From Caulobacterales bacterium (lineage in GTDB: Bacteria; Pseudomonadota; Alphaproteobacteria; Caulobacterales; Caulobacteraceae), in assembly GCA_016183935.1 (NCBI GenBank), contig JACPDR010000023.1:1-64000 (forward strand): 64,000 nucleotides of DNA. The letters run 5' to 3'. The notes beneath the pieces were generated by a model. That model searched no databases, had not been told where the DNA came from, and was given only the letters and a program-made list of their open reading frames with translations. Positions 1-9,033 of the stretch are shown here, piece by piece; within the stretch, counting starts at the first letter, position 1, and each line of letters starts with the position of its first letter. Made by a program: the position numbers and the translations under genes.

Positions 1-553
1 CGAGGCGTTTGCGCAGGTTCAGGCTGGTGGCGCCCTCGGCCTTGAGCGCGGCCAGCACCTCGTCGAGCCCGGCCTTGTCGACGCAGACGGCGACGTAGCC
101 GTGGTTCTTCGACGCCGAGCGGATCATGGCCGGGCCGCCGATGTCGATGTTCTCGACCGCCGCCTCGAAACCGCCGCCGGACGCCACGGTGGCCTCGAAC
201 GGATAGAGGTCGATCCACGCGATATCGATGCCGCCGATGCCGTGTTCGGTCATCGCCTGCGCATGCGAGGGTTCGTCGCGCACCCCGAGCAGGCCGCCGT
301 GCACCACCGGGTGCAGCGTCTTGACCCGCCCGTCCATCATCTCGGGGAAGCCGGTCAGGTCGGCGACGTCCTTCACCGGCAGGCCGAAGCCGGCGATGGC
401 CGCGCGGGTGCCGCCGGTCGAGACCAGTTCGACGCCCAGCCCGTGCAGCGTCCGCGCCGCCTCCTCCAGCCCGGTCTTGTCGCTGAGCGAGATCAGCGCG
501 CGCGTCGGCGCCACGCGGTCGGGCGCGGGGGGAAAGTCGGGAGCGGCGGGCAT
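1..553 (-). CDS. purH: Bifunctional AICAR formyltransferase / IMP cyclohydrolase, N-terminal part
   Basis: The last two steps of purine synthesis: formylation of AICAR and closure of the ring to IMP, in the cytosol. Only about 184 N-terminal residues are in the window; the gene runs off the left edge. The translation has the MGS-like IMP cyclohydrolase signature: [15 protein letters not shown] near residue 19, VELVSTGGT near 42, [18 protein letters not shown] near 65-83, and the [18 protein letters not shown] block near 138. The ATG at 553 is the first start in frame and gives the usual short N-terminus. The formyltransferase domain is missing here only because of the window edge. Transcription is leftward, diverging from a small membrane protein gene at 789. 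Confidence 0.95.
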   Translation of the reverse strand, partial: MPAAPDFPPAPDRVAPTRALISLSDKTGLEEAARTLHGLGVELVSTGGTRAAIAGFGLPVKDVADLTGFPEMMDGRVKTLHPVVHGGLLGVRDEPSHAQAMTEHGIGGIDIAWIDLYPFEATVASGGGFEAAVENIDIGGPAMIRSASKNHGYVAVCVDKAGLDEVLAALKAEGATSLNLRKRL

Positions 554-788
554 GGCGGCGTCCGTATGCTGGAGGTCGGGGAGACGCGCGGGGCTCTAGC
601 ATTGTCCGCCGCGGGATAGAACCTCGGTCGAGCGATCAAGTGGCGAAACGGGTCCGGCGATCCTGCCGCCGGAAACCCTGCGGCCCCGACGCCGCGCTCA
701 TGACTTGCTCAGGGTTCCCTCATGACATCGCCGGACCGGGCCCCCTAGCGTGACCACGGTTTATCACTGGAGATGAGGAGCAGGAAAC

Positions 789-1184
789 ATGACTCGATCC
801 GACAAGACTGGTCGGGCTTTCGCGGCCGGGCTCGCCGTGGCGGCCGTAACCTCGCTTCTGACCGTATGGACGACCATCGTGCGCGACGACGGTTCGGCAG
901 AGGGGTATTTCATGGTGATCCTCGCGGCGGGCGTGGGGAGTTTCGCGGCCATGTTCCGGGCCGCCGGCATGGCGCGAACCATGCTGGGCGTGGCCGGGAT
1001 GCATGCCGCGCTCGGCCTTCTGACCGCCACTGCGCCCTCCACGGCGAGCCAGCCCGGCGCCTCCACGAATGCGTTGCTTTTCAGCGGAGCGTTTTCCCTT
1101 CTCTGGCTCACCTCGGCGGCGCTTTTCCGTGTCGCCGGCGGATCGCAACGGGTCCCGGAACGGTCCGATCAGCCCGCCAACTGA
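789..1184 (+). CDS. Small integral membrane protein, function unknown
   Basis: A 131-residue protein with three or four hydrophobic stretches: about residues 9-27 ([17 protein letters not shown]), 41-57, 64-84, and 95-114. It is probably an inner-membrane protein. The ATG follows a good ribosome-binding site (GATGAGGAGCAGGAAAC). It ends inside the last 16 bases of the convergent YbaK-type gene. I do not recognise a family. The composition matches the neighbours and there is no sign of transfer. It is a real gene by coding appearance and Shine-Dalgarno sequence, but no function can be assigned. Confidence 0.75.
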   Translation: MTRSDKTGRAFAAGLAVAAVTSLLTVWTTIVRDDGSAEGYFMVILAAGVGSFAAMFRAAGMARTMLGVAGMHAALGLLTATAPSTASQPGASTNALLFSGAFSLLWLTSAALFRVAGGSQRVPERSDQPAN

Positions 1185-1690
1185 TCGAAGTCGACCACGA
1201 TCGGCTCCCGTCCGATCAACGCCAGGAAGCGCCGGAACGCGTCCCGCTCCAGCGCCGTGGTCGCGGTGTTGGTCAGGGGGTGAAAGTTGACCACCTCCGC
1301 GTCCCACAACGCCTTGTCGAGGACGAAGGTCACGCGCTTGTCGGGATCGTTGATCAGGCCCAGCGCCGTGACCGACCCCGGGGTCAGGCCGAGTGTTTCG
1401 TAGAGCAGGCCTTCGTTGCCGAACGACAGCCGGTCCGAGCCCATCACCTTCGGCGCGCGCTTGAGGTCGATGACCGTGTCCTGGCGGGCCGAGATCAGCC
1501 ACAGCCGGCCCTTCTTGTCCTTGAGGAACAGGTTCTTGGTGTGGGCGCCGGGCATAGCGGCCTTCAGCTCCAGCCCCTCCTCGACCCGGAACACGGCGGG
1601 ATGGTCGACCGTGGTCTGGGCCACGCCGTTGTCGGCCATCCAGGCCAGCAGGCGGTCGCGGTCGAAGGCGGGCGGCTTGTCTTGGGTCAT
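1169..1690 (-). CDS. YbaK/ProX-type aminoacyl-tRNA deacylase
   Basis: A free-standing trans-editing domain of the YbaK/PrdX family, which hydrolyses mischarged tRNA, typically Ala- or Cys-tRNA(Pro), in the cytosol. The 173-residue length is normal. Seen in the sequence: the HPAVFRVEE segment near residue 29, [18 protein letters not shown] near 48-65 containing the conserved lysine of the family, and the [16 protein letters not shown] segment near 105. The ATG at 1690 fits the family start. It overlaps the end of the convergent membrane protein gene by 16 nt and diverges from the DUF6065 gene. PrdX-type and YbaK-type specificity cannot be separated by eye. Confidence 0.88.
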   Translation of the reverse strand: MTQDKPPAFDRDRLLAWMADNGVAQTTVDHPAVFRVEEGLELKAAMPGAHTKNLFLKDKKGRLWLISARQDTVIDLKRAPKVMGSDRLSFGNEGLLYETLGLTPGSVTALGLINDPDKRVTFVLDKALWDAEVVNFHPLTNTATTALERDAFRRFLALIGREPIVVDFDQLAG

Positions 1691-1741
1691 GGGGCCCCGC
1701 TAGGGATGAGAACCACCCTCGATACCGTCCGGAGCGCCGCC

Positions 1742-2482
1742 GTGGAACTGGAATGCTACCCGATGTCGGACCAGCCGTGCGACCTGGTGCCGGGCCGCCA
1801 GCCGCGCGACTGGATGGACGCCTTCCCCAGCCGCCATCCGTACCGCTGCCTGCCGCTGACCATGGCCAACACCACCGGCTGGGAGGTGCTGTGCCCGATC
1901 GGCTTCACCGCCGAATGGAACGGCGGACCCAGCCAGAACGACATCGTCATCACCCCCGACCGGCATTCGCCCAACCTGCACCATTTCGTCACCTCCCACT
2001 TCTCGCGCGGAGTGATGACCCTGCATCCGCAATACCTGTTCCGGACGCCCCCCGGCTGGGGCCTGCTGGTCAGCGGCGCGCCCAATCACGTCAAGGACGG
2101 CATCGCCCCCCTGACCGGCCTGGTCGAGACCGACTGGCTGCCCTTCCCCTTCACCATGAACTGGATCTTCACCCGCCCGGGCCGGGTCAAGTTCGAGCGC
2201 GGCGAGCCGTTCTGCTTCATCACCCCGATCGAGCACCGCAAGGCCGAGGCCTTCGAACCGGTGATCCGCTCGATCGAGTCCAATCCGGTGATGAAGGGCC
2301 AGTTCGAGGCCTGGAACCGCCAGCGCACCGACTTCAACAAGCGGCTGGCCTCGGGCGACCCCGACGCCGCCAAGGAGGCGTGGCAGCGCTTCTATTTCAA
2401 GGGCGAACTGCCCGAGGACCTGGGCGCGGCGCCCGAGACGCATACGAACAAGCGGCGGCTCAAGGCGCCGAGGCTGGGGTAG
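1742..2482 (+). CDS. DUF6065-type protein, function unknown
   Basis: About 246 residues with no signal peptide, probably cytosolic. It resembles the alphaproteobacterial family called DUF6065 (recalled, not searched): a LECY start, then RDWMDAFPSRHPYRCLPL near residue 20, TTGWEVLCPIGFTAEWNGG near 45, and a C-terminal KEAWQRFYFKGELP segment. The start is uncertain. An in-frame ATG at 1706 lies 16 nt from the divergent YbaK start and has no clear ribosome-binding site. The GTG at 1742 follows GGAG at good spacing and gives the short MELECY beginning expected for the family, so I prefer it. No catalytic motif is recognised. Confidence 0.8.
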   Translation: MELECYPMSDQPCDLVPGRQPRDWMDAFPSRHPYRCLPLTMANTTGWEVLCPIGFTAEWNGGPSQNDIVITPDRHSPNLHHFVTSHFSRGVMTLHPQYLFRTPPGWGLLVSGAPNHVKDGIAPLTGLVETDWLPFPFTMNWIFTRPGRVKFERGEPFCFITPIEHRKAEAFEPVIRSIESNPVMKGQFEAWNRQRTDFNKRLASGDPDAAKEAWQRFYFKGELPEDLGAAPETHTNKRRLKAPRLG

Positions 2483-2483
2483 A

Positions 2484-2584
2484 AGTGGCTAGTGGTGAGT
2501 GAATTGCCGCGTCTCTGGTGGCGGAAGGGCGGCGCGGCCCGCGCCACCGCACAACTTTCGGCCAGCCACTAACCACTAGCCACT
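2484..2584. repeat. Inverted repeat between convergent genes
   Basis: AGTGGCTAGTGGT at 2484-2496 is perfectly complemented by ACCACTAGCCACT at 2572-2584. The match extends to 17 of 18 positions (2484-2501 against 2567-2584). The arms are about 65 bp apart and fill most of the gap between two convergent stops (2482 and 2590). It may act as a bidirectional terminator or be a dispersed repeat; there is no T-run typical of an intrinsic terminator. Confidence 0.65.
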
Positions 2585-2589
2585 CGTTC

Positions 2590-3138
2590 TCACATCGGCC
2601 GCGGCACCCGCGGTCCGAGGTTCTGGATCACCTCGCGGGCGTCGAAGGCGTTCGGATCGCCGGCGGGCTTGGACCCGTTCCCGACCACGATCTCGGCGGT
2701 GGCCTCGTAGCGGTCGATCTCGCGGATATCCATGCTCGGACCGAACGGATCGTACCACGGGCTCCAGAAGCCGCGGCGGTAGTAGCGCCATGACGGGCCC
2801 CAGAACGGGCTGTAGCGGTCGTAGTAGAACGGGTCGGGCGAGGCCGAATAGCGGACGTCGCGGTCGGTGGCGCGGTTGACCGTGGCGAACCAGTCGTGGC
2901 CGCTCTCAAGCGTCACCTCGGCGGCGCGCAGCAGCAGGCCCATCTCGACCTGTTCGCGCGAGGTCACCGAATTGCCGGCGAAGCTGACGCGGAACCGGGT
3001 CTCGTCGATCCGCACGTCGGAATAGCCGTAGCGGCTGCCCTGTCCAGCCGGGCCGTAGGGGGTCGCCGTCGCGCAGGCCGAAAGGGCCAGCGCCGCCGTC
3101 ATGGCCAGCAGGACGGGCTTGAGGACGCGGGTCTTCAT
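2590..3138 (-). CDS. Outer-membrane-type lipoprotein (CC0125/CC1285-like), function unknown
   Basis: A 182-residue predicted lipoprotein. The signal peptide (residues 1-22) ends in a lipobox LSAC, with acylation expected on Cys-23. The segment after it, YGYSDVRIDETRFRVSFAGN near residue 37, followed by a helix LLLRAAEVTLESGHDWF, resembles a family of small alphaproteobacterial lipoproteins I recall as CC0125/CC1285-type. A Tyr/Trp/Pro-rich stretch follows near residues 98-127. An AAGGAG site 7 nt upstream supports the ATG at 3138; longer readings start inside the LysE gene. Not in a clear operon. Function unknown; the family assignment is recall and not certain. Confidence 0.78.
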   Translation of the reverse strand: MKTRVLKPVLLAMTAALALSACATATPYGPAGQGSRYGYSDVRIDETRFRVSFAGNSVTSREQVEMGLLLRAAEVTLESGHDWFATVNRATDRDVRYSASPDPFYYDRYSPFWGPSWRYYRRGFWSPWYDPFGPSMDIREIDRYEATAEIVVGNGSKPAGDPNAFDAREVIQNLGPRVPRPM

Positions 3139-3220
3139 CTGAATTCTCCTTGGGCGCCCAGCAGACGCCTTTCCTGCTGAACGGTAGATGAACAACGCGG
3201 TTCCGCCGGGCAACAAGCCT

Positions 3221-3853
3221 TTATAATCGCGAGACAATAAGCACCGACGCCGCCAGCAGCAGGCCGCCGGTGACCAGGGCGAAGCCGCGCTGAAAACGCG
3301 GCTCGGACATGCGACGGGCCAGCGCCGCCCCACCCAGACCGTAGGCGGACATCGAGAGCACGTCCATGCCGATGGTGGCGACCGCGAACAGGGCCAGTTG
3401 CGCCGCCGCCGGCCGGTCTACGTCGAGGAACGGCGGCAGCACGGCGGTGAAGAACAACACCGCCTTGGGGTTGGCGATCTGGACCATGAAGCCGTCCACC
3501 AGGGCGCTGCGGCCCAACCGGATCATCGGCGCGTGCGGGTCGGCGGCGGTGCGGAACGCCCCGCGCAGGGCGTTGACCCCCAGCCACGCCACATACAGCG
3601 CCCCGCCGATGGAGATCAGCCGGAACACCTCGGGAAACGCGATCACCAGCGCCCCCAGCCCCAGCGCCGCGGCCGCGAACCAGACCAGGGTCGCGGCGTT
3701 CATGCCGATCACGCCGGCCATGGCGGCGGCGGGTCCGCGCTGGACGCCGTTGGCCACCGAAAACAGGTTGGCGGGCCCGGGCGTCCAGGCCATCACGGCC
3801 ATGACTCCGAGGAAGGTCAGATAGAGGCGCGGATCGACGGGCAGGCCGGACAT
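3221..3853 (-). CDS. LysE/RhtB-family amino-acid exporter
   Basis: Inner-membrane exporter of the LysE/RhtB superfamily; 210 residues is the family length. The N-terminal signature MAWTPGPANLFSVANGVQRG (residues 21-40) is the diagnostic Pro-Gly-Pro segment after the first membrane helix. About six hydrophobic segments follow. IANPKAVLFFTAVLPPF near 125-142 is the second conserved block. The substrate cannot be predicted; amino acids or homoserine lactone-like compounds are usual for the family. It stands 36 nt downstream of another leftward gene's stop region and is not in an obvious pathway cluster. Confidence 0.9.
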   Translation of the reverse strand: MSGLPVDPRLYLTFLGVMAVMAWTPGPANLFSVANGVQRGPAAAMAGVIGMNAATLVWFAAAALGLGALVIAFPEVFRLISIGGALYVAWLGVNALRGAFRTAADPHAPMIRLGRSALVDGFMVQIANPKAVLFFTAVLPPFLDVDRPAAAQLALFAVATIGMDVLSMSAYGLGGAALARRMSEPRFQRGFALVTGGLLLAASVLIVSRL

Positions 3854-3894
3854 GGCCGCCGTGTCGCGTCACCCGTCTCCCGGGTCAAGCGGGA

Positions 3895-4485
3895 TCAGTC
3901 GGCGGCGGGCGCCGCCGGCGCGGTTTCGGCTTCGGCTTCAGCCTCGACGGCGATCTCCGCCGTGGCGGCGTCGAGCCCGTCCATGGCCTCGTCGACCTCG
4001 TCCAGGGCGCCGCCGAGGGCGTAGTCGGCCATCAGACCGTAGGTGGCCATGTGCTCGGGATCGTTGGACGCCCAGGAGCCGTTGGCGGCCATGCCGCCGG
4101 CCATGGCCATGACCCCGGACATATCGACCTCGGACATGGCTTCGGCGACCAGCGCCTCGATGTCGACCTCGGCCAGGGCCTGGCCGGCGATGGTCGCGGC
4201 GTGTTCGGTGACCACGGCGGTGAAGGCCTGGACATCCGGCGCATATTCGCCCCACAGGGCGGCGACGCGGGCCTCGCGCTGTTCCTCGGGCAGGCTCTCG
4301 TCGGCGTTGAGGGCCTCGGCGCGCTCGCCGAACTCCTCCATGCGCAGTTCGAAACGCTCGGCGGCGGCCTCGATGGCGGCCTCGGCGGAGGTGGCGGCGG
4401 CCCCGGCGGTCTCCGGTTCCTGCGCGGCGGCGGCCGAGAGCGGCAGGATGGCGAGGGCGGCGGCGAGGGAAAGGGCCTTGATCAT
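3895..4485 (-). CDS. Ala/Glu-rich exported protein, function unknown
   Basis: A 196-residue protein with a clear Sec signal peptide (MIKALSLAAALAILPLSAAAA, cleavage near residue 21). The mature part is acidic and helical, with possible coiled coil around ERFELRMEEFGERAEAL, and ends in an Ala/Glu/Pro tail. An AGGAG site supports the ATG at 4485 rather than the longer frame. It resembles its upstream neighbour (4594-5076) in layout: signal peptide, RF-LRM-type helix, then VAALWGEYAPDVQAF here against VDAILARYQPDIDGL there. I infer an old tandem duplication. No enzymatic motif is seen. Confidence 0.7.
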   Translation of the reverse strand: MIKALSLAAALAILPLSAAAAQEPETAGAAATSAEAAIEAAAERFELRMEEFGERAEALNADESLPEEQREARVAALWGEYAPDVQAFTAVVTEHAATIAGQALAEVDIEALVAEAMSEVDMSGVMAMAGGMAANGSWASNDPEHMATYGLMADYALGGALDEVDEAMDGLDAATAEIAVEAEAEAETAPAAPAAD

Positions 4486-4593
4486 GGCGGGGCTCCTGAA
4501 GGACCCGGGCAACCTCCGCCCAACGCCGCCCCGCCTCAAGTGAAATCGCGGTAAGGCGGCGGGCCGGAGCCTCGCCGCCTTATCCGATGGTCG

Positions 4594-5076
4594 TTACTCG
4601 GCGACCGGAGCCGCGACCGGAGCGGCGGCCGGGGCCGCGGCCTGCGCGGCCAGGGCGGACTGGGCCGCGCCCCGGACCTGGGCCGGCAGGCCGGACAGGG
4701 CCGTCCGCATGGCCGTCTTGGCTTCCTGCATCTCGGTCTTGGTCGCCTCGTCGGGCGCGGAGGCCGCCTCGGCGTCGATGAAGGCGTCGAACGCGACGAT
4801 GAGGCCGTCGATGTCCGGCTGGTAGCGCGCGAGGATCGCGTCGACGTCGGCCAGACCCTTGGCCTGATCAGAGCCGGCGCCGGTGATGGCGGCCTCGATC
4901 TCGCCCTGCATCAGCGTCATGCGCGCCTTGAACGCCTCGCCCTTGGCTTCCAGCTCGAGCGCGGCGGCCGACGGGGCCTCGGCGGCGGCCGGCGGCGCGG
5001 CCGGGGCGTCCTGGGCGAAGGCGGGTGCGGCGAAGGCCAGAACGGCCGAGGCGGCGAGAACGATGCGAAGAGACAT
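4594..5076 (-). CDS. Ala-rich exported protein, likely paralogue of the next gene downstream
   Basis: A 160-residue protein with a Sec signal peptide ending AFAAPAFA (cleavage before QDAP near residue 22), an Ala/Pro-rich linker, a helical core (KGEAFKARMTLMQGEIEAAI near 44-63 and ARYQPDIDGLIVAFDAFIDA near 83-102), and a low-complexity Ala/Pro/Val tail. It is probably periplasmic. Same strand and 108 nt upstream of the similar protein at 3895-4485. No family is recognised. The alanine richness partly reflects the high GC content, so the similarity to its neighbour needs alignment. Confidence 0.7.
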   Translation of the reverse strand: MSLRIVLAASAVLAFAAPAFAQDAPAAPPAAAEAPSAAALELEAKGEAFKARMTLMQGEIEAAITGAGSDQAKGLADVDAILARYQPDIDGLIVAFDAFIDAEAASAPDEATKTEMQEAKTAMRTALSGLPAQVRGAAQSALAAQAAAPAAAPVAAPVAE

Positions 5077-5184
5077 GACGGGTTCCTGATACGTCGAAGG
5101 AGCTCATGCTCCTGCGCTCAGGGTGGCGCCAAACCGGGGCGAGCACGAGGCCATTTCTGGCGGCCCCCTCCCCGAAGATCCGCG

Positions 5185-6417
5185 TCAGTCCTCGTCGCGC
5201 TGGTCCCGCTTGCCCAGCACCCGCAGGCGCAGGGCGTTCAGCTTGATGAAGCCGGCGGCGTCCTTCTGGTCGTAGGCCACGGCCCCGTCCTCGAAGGTGA
5301 CCAGTTCCTGGTCGTACAGGCTGTGCGGGCTCTCGCGGCCGATCACCGTCGCATTGCCCTTGTAGAGCTTGACCCGGACCGTGCCCGACACCTTGGCCTG
5401 CGAATGGTCGATCGCCGCCTGCAGCATCTCGCGCTCGGGCGAGAACCAGAAGCCGTTGTAGATCAGGTGGGCGTATTTGACGGCCAGCTCATCCTTCAGG
5501 TGCATCGCGCCACGATCCAGGGTGATCGACTCGATGCCCCGGTGGGCCGCCAGCAGGATGGTCCCGCCGGGGGTCTCGTAGACGCCGCGCGACTTCATGC
5601 CGACGAAGCGGTTCTCGACCAGGTCCAGACGGCCGATGCCGTTGTCGTGGCCGTACTGGTTCAGGGCGGTCAGCAGGGTCGCGGGGCTCATCGCCTCGCC
5701 GTTGATCGAGACCGCGTCGCCCTTCTCGAAGCCGAGGGTGATGACGGTCGGCGTATCCGGCGCGTCTTCCGGCGACAGGGTGCGCTGGTGCACGAACTCG
5801 GGCGCCTCGACGGCCGGATCCTCCAGAACCTTGCCCTCGGAGGAGCTGTGCAGGAGGTTGGCGTCGACCGAGAACGGCGCCTCGCCGCGCTTGTCCTTGG
5901 AGATCGGGATCTGGTGCTTCTCGGCGAAGTCGAGCAGGTGCTCGCGCGACTTGAAGGCCCACTCGCGCCACGGCGCCACCACCCGGATGTCGGGCTCCAG
6001 CGCATAGTAGCCCAGCTCGAAGCGGACCTGGTCGTTGCCCTTGCCGGTGGCCCCGTGACAGACGGCGTCGGCTCCGACCTGGCGGGCGATCTCGATCTGG
6101 CGCTTGGCGATCAGCGGCCGGGCGATCGAGGTGCCGAGCAGGTATTGGCCCTCGTACAGGGCGTTGGCGCGGAACATCGGGAAGACGTAGTCGCGCACGA
6201 ACTCCTCGCGCAGGTCGTCGATGAAGATGTTCTCGGGCTTGATGCCCAGCTTGAGCGCCTTCTCCTTCGCCGGCGCCAGCTCCTCGCCCTGGCCGAGGTC
6301 GGCGGTGAAGGTCACGACCTCCGCGCCGTATTCGGTCTGCAGCCATTTGAGGATGATCGAGGTGTCCAGTCCGCCGGAATAGGCGAGCACGACTTTCCTG
6401 GGCGCGGGCAGGGTCAT
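5185..6417 (-). CDS. argG: Argininosuccinate synthase
   Basis: Joins citrulline and aspartate with ATP in arginine synthesis; a cytosolic homotetramer. The 410 residues are full length. The ATP-binding motif [15 protein letters not shown] is at residues 11-25; [10 protein letters not shown] near 39 and the [20 protein letters not shown] block near 120 are typical. The ATG at 6417 gives the standard N-terminus; a longer frame adds an unrelated low-quality extension. Transcribed leftward, downstream of a small membrane protein gene with no obvious functional link. Confidence 0.97.
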   Translation of the reverse strand: MTLPAPRKVVLAYSGGLDTSIILKWLQTEYGAEVVTFTADLGQGEELAPAKEKALKLGIKPENIFIDDLREEFVRDYVFPMFRANALYEGQYLLGTSIARPLIAKRQIEIARQVGADAVCHGATGKGNDQVRFELGYYALEPDIRVVAPWREWAFKSREHLLDFAEKHQIPISKDKRGEAPFSVDANLLHSSSEGKVLEDPAVEAPEFVHQRTLSPEDAPDTPTVITLGFEKGDAVSINGEAMSPATLLTALNQYGHDNGIGRLDLVENRFVGMKSRGVYETPGGTILLAAHRGIESITLDRGAMHLKDELAVKYAHLIYNGFWFSPEREMLQAAIDHSQAKVSGTVRVKLYKGNATVIGRESPHSLYDQELVTFEDGAVAYDQKDAAGFIKLNALRLRVLGKRDQRDED

Positions 6418-6505
6418 GGGGAGGTCCTTGGTCGAACGCGGGGAGGCGTTGCGCGCGCTTAAAGGACCAGACGCCCGGCGATGCAAGGGCGGGATTGCGG
6501 CAGGG

Positions 6506-6787
6506 TCAGTCGGGCGGCGGGACGGACCGTCGCCGGCGCAAGCCTCCGGCGTTCTCGCGCAGCAGTCTGACACCGGTCCGCAGGAACAGGAGACTGAGAA
6601 ACATCCCGCCGAGGAAGGGCGTCAGGTCGGAGAGGGCCGCCAAACTCAGGTCCAGATCGCCACGCCCCCAGTGGCTGACGACCTGCCAGATGAAGATCGC
6701 CGGAAAGGCGCTGCCCAGAAGGCAGATCATGACCCCGTTCAACAGGCCCGCAGCGGCGTCTTCGATGGTTTCCGGCTTGTCCCCCAT
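6506..6787 (-). CDS. Small membrane protein, function unknown
   Basis: A 93-residue protein with two hydrophobic segments (about residues 14-37 and 54-74) and a basic tail rich in Arg and Pro. It is probably a two-helix inner-membrane protein. The ATG at 6787 lies 56 nt downstream of the htpX stop on the same strand, so co-transcription is possible. No family is recognised. It is kept because the hydrophobic pattern and codon choice look coding, but it is short and confidence is moderate. Confidence 0.6.
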   Translation of the reverse strand: MGDKPETIEDAAAGLLNGVMICLLGSAFPAIFIWQVVSHWGRGDLDLSLAALSDLTPFLGGMFLSLLFLRTGVRLLRENAGGLRRRRSVPPPD

Positions 6788-6843
6788 GGCCGCAGCCTAA
6801 CATCGGTCGGGGAGGCGGCAAGCCGACGCCGGTTGTTCCCGCC

Positions 6844-7791
6844 TCAGCCCCACGGCCCCGGCGTTCGGGCCGGGGTATTCGGCACGCTGGTCGAGACCGG
6901 CGCGTCGACGAGGGTCGGACGCCTCGACGCCAAACCCAACCGTGTTCCCAGCTCCATCAGCGCCTTCACGCGGTTGCCGGTGTTGGGGTGGGTCGAGAAC
7001 AGGTTGTCGGCGCCGCGTCCCGCCAGAGGGTTGATGATGAACAGCTGGCCCGAGGCCGGATTGCGCTCGGCGGTGACGTTGACGATGCGCTTCGACCAGC
7101 CCTCGATCTTCTGCAGGGCCGAGGCCAGCGACGCGGGGTCGCCCGCGATCTCGGCTCCGACGCGGTCGGCCTCGTATTCGCGGGTCCGGCTGATGGCCAT
7201 CTGCACCAGTCCGGCCGCCATCGGCGCGAGGATCATCAGCGCCAGGGCGCCGATCAGGCCGCCCGGCCGCTCGCGGTCGTCGCCGCCGCCGAAGAACAGG
7301 GCGAAATTGGCCAGGGCCGCGATCGCCCCCGCCACGGTGGCGGTCACCGTCATGGTCAGGGTGTCGCGGTTCTTCACATGGGCCAGCTCGTGGGCCATGA
7401 CCCCGCGGATCTCCTCGCGGGTCAGCATGTCGAGCAGGCCGGTGGTGGCGCAGACGGCGGCGTTCTGCGGATTGCGGCCGGTGGCGAAGGCGTTGGGCTG
7501 GTCGTTGGGGATGATGGCCACAGCCGGACGCGGTAGGCCGGCGTCCCGCGCCATCTGCACCACGTCGCCGACATAGGCGCGCACCACCGCATTGGGGTGG
7601 CTCTCGTCGACCGGCTGGGCCCGGTACATCTTCAGGACGATCTTGTCGGCGTTCCAGTAGCTGAACAGGTTCATGCCGCCGGCGAAGACCAGGGCGATCA
7701 GCATGCCCGTCGCGCCGCCGATCAGGTAGCCGAGACCGGCGAACAGCGCGGTCAGGGCGGCCAGCAGGGCGAAGGTCTTGAGGTGGTTCAT
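6844..7791 (-). CDS. htpX: Membrane-bound zinc metalloprotease HtpX
   Basis: Inner-membrane quality-control protease (peptidase family M48) that degrades misfolded membrane proteins. It has 315 residues with two N-terminal membrane helices (about 6-50), the zinc-binding motif HELAH near residue 134, a second pair of hydrophobic segments (about 145-165 and 180-200), and the downstream zinc-ligand region around [10 protein letters not shown] near 213. The C-terminal [13 protein letters not shown] block is usual. It diverges from a DUF1674 gene, an arrangement I recall in other alphaproteobacteria. No heat-shock promoter is evident by eye. Confidence 0.95.
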   Translation of the reverse strand: MNHLKTFALLAALTALFAGLGYLIGGATGMLIALVFAGGMNLFSYWNADKIVLKMYRAQPVDESHPNAVVRAYVGDVVQMARDAGLPRPAVAIIPNDQPNAFATGRNPQNAAVCATTGLLDMLTREEIRGVMAHELAHVKNRDTLTMTVTATVAGAIAALANFALFFGGGDDRERPGGLIGALALMILAPMAAGLVQMAISRTREYEADRVGAEIAGDPASLASALQKIEGWSKRIVNVTAERNPASGQLFIINPLAGRGADNLFSTHPNTGNRVKALMELGTRLGLASRRPTLVDAPVSTSVPNTPARTPGPWG

Positions 7792-7879
7792 GGGCGGGAA
7801 AAACTCGATCGGCTCTGGCGCGGCGGGCGACGGGCGCTAACTTGTGCAGTCCCGGGCTTTGGCTCAAGGCAGGACCGCT

Positions 7880-8107
7880 GTGACCGATCAACCCACCCCC
7901 GACGCCCCCGCCTTCAACGCCGACGTGCCGCACGCCACGCCGGAGCGGCCGCTGGGCGACGCCGCGCGCCGGGCCCTGCTGGAGGCGGCCGGGCGCCGCG
8001 CGGCCGAGACCGGGACAGCGCTGCAGCCCGAGCACGGCGGCCCGCGCGGGCCCGAACCGACCCGCTATGGCGACTGGGAGAAGAAGGGGCTCGCCGTCGA
8101 CTTCTGA
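7880..8107 (+). CDS. DUF1674 protein (SDHAF4-like)
   Basis: A short (75-residue) protein whose C-terminus GGPRGPEPTRYGDWEKKGLA is the signature of DUF1674, the family of the mitochondrial succinate dehydrogenase assembly factor SDHAF4. By homology it may assist flavinylated SdhA maturation; that role in this organism is inference. The N-terminal half is disordered and Pro/Ala-rich. The GTG at 7880 follows AGGA and is preferred to the GTG at 7844, which lacks a good site. Divergent from htpX across 88 bp. Confidence 0.85.
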   Translation: MTDQPTPDAPAFNADVPHATPERPLGDAARRALLEAAGRRAAETGTALQPEHGGPRGPEPTRYGDWEKKGLAVDF

Positions 8108-8232
8108 GGCCGAAGGGTTAGCGCCAACTCCGTCCGGGGGAATGATACCGCGCCGATTTCGCCCCCTCGGTGCATTCCGGACCCTTTTCTTTCCAATAAC
8201 TTAGAGTGGCTCCAGTCTCCGGAGTCCGTGTC

Positions 8233-9033
8233 ATGCGCGCGTTAACGCTTTCCGCCATCCTCGCCCTTCTCGCGGCGGGGCCCGCCCTGGCCGGCGATCC
8301 GAGGGGCGGCGGCCATCACAACCCTCCGCCCGGACCGCCGCCCGGGCCCTGCTGCGGCCACGGCGGCGGCTCGCGCAATGTGAACATCAATGTGAACGCC
8401 CACGCCCGCGCCTCGGCCGAGGCCTCCGCGACCTCGCATTTCAACGCCCGGACCTATGATGTCGGCGGCGCCCGCGGCCGCGGCTACGGCGGAACCGTCT
8501 ATGTCGGCGGCGGCTATGGCGGCGACGCGGGCGGCTACGGCTATGTCGGCGCGCCGGTCTACCACGACATCGACCGCCGCGTGCTCGCCTGCGCCAGCGC
8601 GCCGTTCGGCTATGTGGTCACCGGCTTCGGGCGCGACGGACGCCGCCCGCCGTCCTGCGGCGGCCGCTATGAATACGCGTACGACACCCACGACCGCGGC
8701 GGCCGCTACGGCTACAGCGAACGCCACGACTCCCGGGAAGAGCGGTCGTACCAGTCCTACGAAAGCTACGAGGAATACGTGGCCTACGAGGAGTACGGGA
8801 CCTACGCCTACGACGGGCCGGTCGAGGATCCGGACTACGGCATCGGCGATTACGAGCGCGGCTATATCGAGGGCCGCGACTGCGACTGCCATGACCGCGG
8901 TCCGGCCCCCTATCCGCCGGCCTACCTGCCCGAGCCGCCGCGCTATGAGCCGCCGTCGTATCCGCGGCCCTACGAGCCTCGCCCCGAGCCGCCGCGCCAG
9001 CAGTACCGGCAGGAACCCGGGGAGCGCGGCTAG
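8233..9033 (+). CDS. Tyr/Gly-rich exported protein, function unknown
   Basis: A 266-residue protein with a signal peptide (MRALTLSAILALLAAGPALA). It then has a Gly/His/Pro-rich segment, a SRNVNINVNAHARASAEASA stretch (residues 56-75), a Tyr/Gly-repeat region, a small two-cysteine core (RRVLACASAPFGYVVTGFGR near 116-135 with a second Cys at RRPPSC), a Glu/Tyr-rich tract around SYESYEEYVAYEEYGTYAYD, and a Pro/Arg-rich tail. It is likely an envelope or surface protein. Its stop shares CTAG with the convergent pyrF stop. No family is recognised. Confidence 0.75.
   Translation: MRALTLSAILALLAAGPALAGDPRGGGHHNPPPGPPPGPCCGHGGGSRNVNINVNAHARASAEASATSHFNARTYDVGGARGRGYGGTVYVGGGYGGDAGGYGYVGAPVYHDIDRRVLACASAPFGYVVTGFGRDGRRPPSCGGRYEYAYDTHDRGGRYGYSERHDSREERSYQSYESYEEYVAYEEYGTYAYDGPVEDPDYGIGDYERGYIEGRDCDCHDRGPAPYPPAYLPEPPRYEPPSYPRPYEPRPEPPRQQYRQEPGERG

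Noticed and set aside
5098-5111. Small hairpin GGAGCTCATGCTCC upstream of the exported-protein gene at 4594-5076
   Set aside because: Too short and without a T-run; its place near the ribosome-binding site may be chance.
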